DNA of 64,000 nucleotides, from the NCBI RefSeq assembly GCF_000621505.1, contig NZ_JHYD01000003.1, positions 291,267 to 355,266 on the forward strand, written 5' to 3'. A program made the position numbers and the translations under genes. Of the stretch, positions 62,865-64,000 are shown in pieces. Numbering within the stretch: the stretch's first letter is position 1; the number at the start of each line of letters is the position of its first letter. This stretch comes from Ruminiclostridium cellobioparum DSM 1351 = ATCC 15832. Its GTDB lineage: Bacteria; Bacillota; Clostridia; Acetivibrionales; DSM-1351. Under the pieces are notes generated by a model, which did no database searches, was not told the DNA's origin, and saw nothing but the letters and a program-made list of their open reading frames with translations.

Positions 62865-63629
62865 ATGGAATATACAGTGCAAAAACTGGCGGCTTTAGCC
62901 GGTGTCAGCACCAGAACACTTAGATACTATGATGAAATTGGTATTCTCAAACCCGCACGGATAAATTCCTCAGGGTATAGGATATACGGCAGGGCAGAGG
63001 TTGACAGGCTTCAGCAAATTCTTTTCTACAGAGAGCTTGAGGTGAGCCTGGAAAATATTAAGGAAATCCTTTCAACGCCGGGCTTTAACAGCACGGAGGC
63101 ATTAAGGGATCAACATTCCAAACTCCTGGCAAAGAGAGAACAGATTAATTTATTGCTTGCCAATATTGAGAAGACTCTGGCAGCAGCAGAAGGGAGTATT
63201 AAAATGACGGATAAGGAAAAATTTGAGGGCTTCAAACAGAAGCTTATAAATGAAAACGAAGAAAAATACGGCAGGGAAATAAGAGAGAAATACGGTGATA
63301 AGGCGGTTGATGATTCAAACAGCAGAATGATGGGGTTAACCCGGGAAGAATATGAAAGGTTTGAAAAACTCGGGCAGGAGTTAAACGAAACCTTGAGAGC
63401 CGCCATGGAGACAAGCGTTCCGGCAGGTGAACTGGGCCAAAAAGCCGCAGAACTTCACCGTCAGTGGCTTTCATTCACATGGGGAAGCTACAGCCGGGAA
63501 GCCCATGCCGGTGTTGCCCGGATGTATGTGGAGGATGAACGCTTCAAGTCATACTATGACAGGATAGGGCCGGGTGCTGCAGAATTTCTCAGGGATGCAG
63601 TTTTGGTATATACGGGAATGGATAAATAA
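62865..63629 (+). CDS. MerR family regulator, TipA-like (TipAS ligand domain)
   Basis: 254 aa. N-terminal MerR HTH (YTVQKLAALAGVSTRTLRYYDEIGILKPARINSSGYRIYGRAEVDRLQ), dimerisation coiled coil (about 75-115), then a TipAS-type antibiotic-binding domain with EEKYGREIREKYG and LHRQWLSFTWGSYSREAHAGVARMYVEDERF. TipA-like proteins activate their own gene and efflux genes on binding thiopeptides or other drugs. The 19-bp-spacer promoter upstream fits autoactivation. Terminator follows. Confidence 0.92.
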   Translation: MEYTVQKLAALAGVSTRTLRYYDEIGILKPARINSSGYRIYGRAEVDRLQQILFYRELEVSLENIKEILSTPGFNSTEALRDQHSKLLAKREQINLLLANIEKTLAAAEGSIKMTDKEKFEGFKQKLINENEEKYGREIREKYGDKAVDDSNSRMMGLTREEYERFEKLGQELNETLRAAMETSVPAGELGQKAAELHRQWLSFTWGSYSREAHAGVARMYVEDERFKSYYDRIGPGAAEFLRDAVLVYTGMDK

Positions 63630-63634
63630 TTTTT

Positions 63635-63663
63635 AAGGCCAACCTTCGGAGGTTGGCCTTTTT
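63635..63663 (+). terminator. Terminator of the TipA-like gene, intron insertion point
   Basis: AAGGCCAACC (63635-63644), loop TTCGGA, GGTTGGCCTT (63651-63660), then TTT. The group II intron starts on the next base. Confidence 0.9.
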
Positions 63664-64000
63664 GTGCGACAGGCAGTCGCATAGGGGAAATCGTAGGCTT
63701 CCCCGTTCCATGTGTTAAAGACATCGAGAACGATGTTGAGACAAGAACGACTCTAGAGTCTGGAAGCATGGAAATTCTCGAAGGTGCAAGTCCTTCCCCG
63801 GTAGTGCTGGTACAAACCGGGAAGTCTAATCCAGGGCAGTATTGTGAAATACTGTCTGAAGGGGATGTGGAAACCGAAAGGCCCATAGACGGATTAATAG
63901 GCCGAAATTACACAAGTAAAGCACATTAGCGGCGGGGTAAGTCGATGACCGTGCGGAAAATCGGGAAATCTAAACTCTTCACTCAAATGAACCAGCCGGG
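63664..64000 (+). mobile_element. 5' part of a group II intron (continues beyond the window)
   Basis: Starts GTGCGAC, the common 5' end of bacterial group II introns, and at once folds as GCGAC-AGGCA-GTCGC. Further domain I landmarks follow: GACATCGAGAACGATGTTGAGAC, GGAAGCATGGAAATTCTCGAAGGTGCAAGTCC, GGTAGTGCTGGTACAAACCGGGAAG, AATCCAGGGCAG and CTGAAGGGGATGTGGAAACC. Insertion directly behind an intrinsic terminator is the known habit of class C introns, but the subclass is not proven here. The reverse transcriptase gene, if present, lies to the right. Confidence 0.78.

Overview
The window reads as a chromosomal segment of a low-to-moderate GC, endospore-forming, anaerobic Firmicute. Three things suggest this: two GerA/GerB/GerC germinant-receptor loci plus an alpha/beta small acid-soluble spore protein; a CIRCE-controlled hrcA-grpE-dnaK-dnaJ operon followed by prmA and rsmE; and the yicC-remA-gmk-rpoZ order, a dimeric-type glyS and pyruvate phosphate dikinase. 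A clostridium of the cellulolytic (Ruminiclostridium-like) group fits best. That placement is an inference from gene content; no rRNA gene is present to confirm it.

1-19.9 kb is most of a metallophore (siderophore-like) locus whose left end is cut by the window. A pyochelin-type NRPS (docking-Cy-A[MT]-PCP-TE) is followed by a complete peptide/nickel-type ABC importer (two permeases, two ATPases, one lipoprotein), a saccharopine-dehydrogenase-like reductase and an alpha/beta hydrolase. Next come a TetR regulator with its own promoter and operator, a YbtP/YbtQ-like pair of fused ABC transporters, a salicylate-synthase-type chorismate enzyme and a MATE exporter. Together they suggest a salicylate-capped, cysteine-derived thiazoline metal chelator, made, exported and re-imported by the locus. 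The salicylate-activating enzyme and first NRPS would lie upstream. The NRPS thioesterase has Cys where Ser is usual.

20-32 kb: an AraC/GyrI-type regulator, a small zinc-ribbon protein, a gerABC operon with a fourth small membrane gene, an HD hydrolase, an LTA-synthase-family protein, and a tryptophan-type ECF transporter (trpP plus two ATPases plus ecfT). The trpP leader carries a run of (G/U)AG triplets spaced by two bases, the signature of a TRAP binding site. Downstream of it a hairpin covers the trpP Shine-Dalgarno sequence.

32-52 kb is mostly housekeeping: a YiiX-like papain-fold protein, a dGTPase-like and a YfbR-like HD nucleotidase, a 229-bp imperfect palindrome (MITE-like), a class IV aminotransferase, the heat-shock operon, a CheY-like regulator, yicC-remA-gmk-rpoZ, glyS and ppdK.

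52-64 kb is more accessory: a degenerate group II intron directly after the ppdK terminator, an orphan alpha/alpha-barrel-like protein, a toxin-antitoxin pair whose toxin is frameshifted, sdpR-sdpI, a PadR/MFS divergon with two palindromic operators, and a second ger locus with gerB divergent from gerA-gerC-small gene. It ends with an SASP gene, a two-half ferritin-like protein, a TipA-like MerR regulator with a 19-bp-spacer promoter, and the 5' end of another group II intron, again directly after a terminator. A roughly 97-bp intergenic repeat is shared by three unrelated operons. No tRNA, rRNA or CRISPR array was seen.
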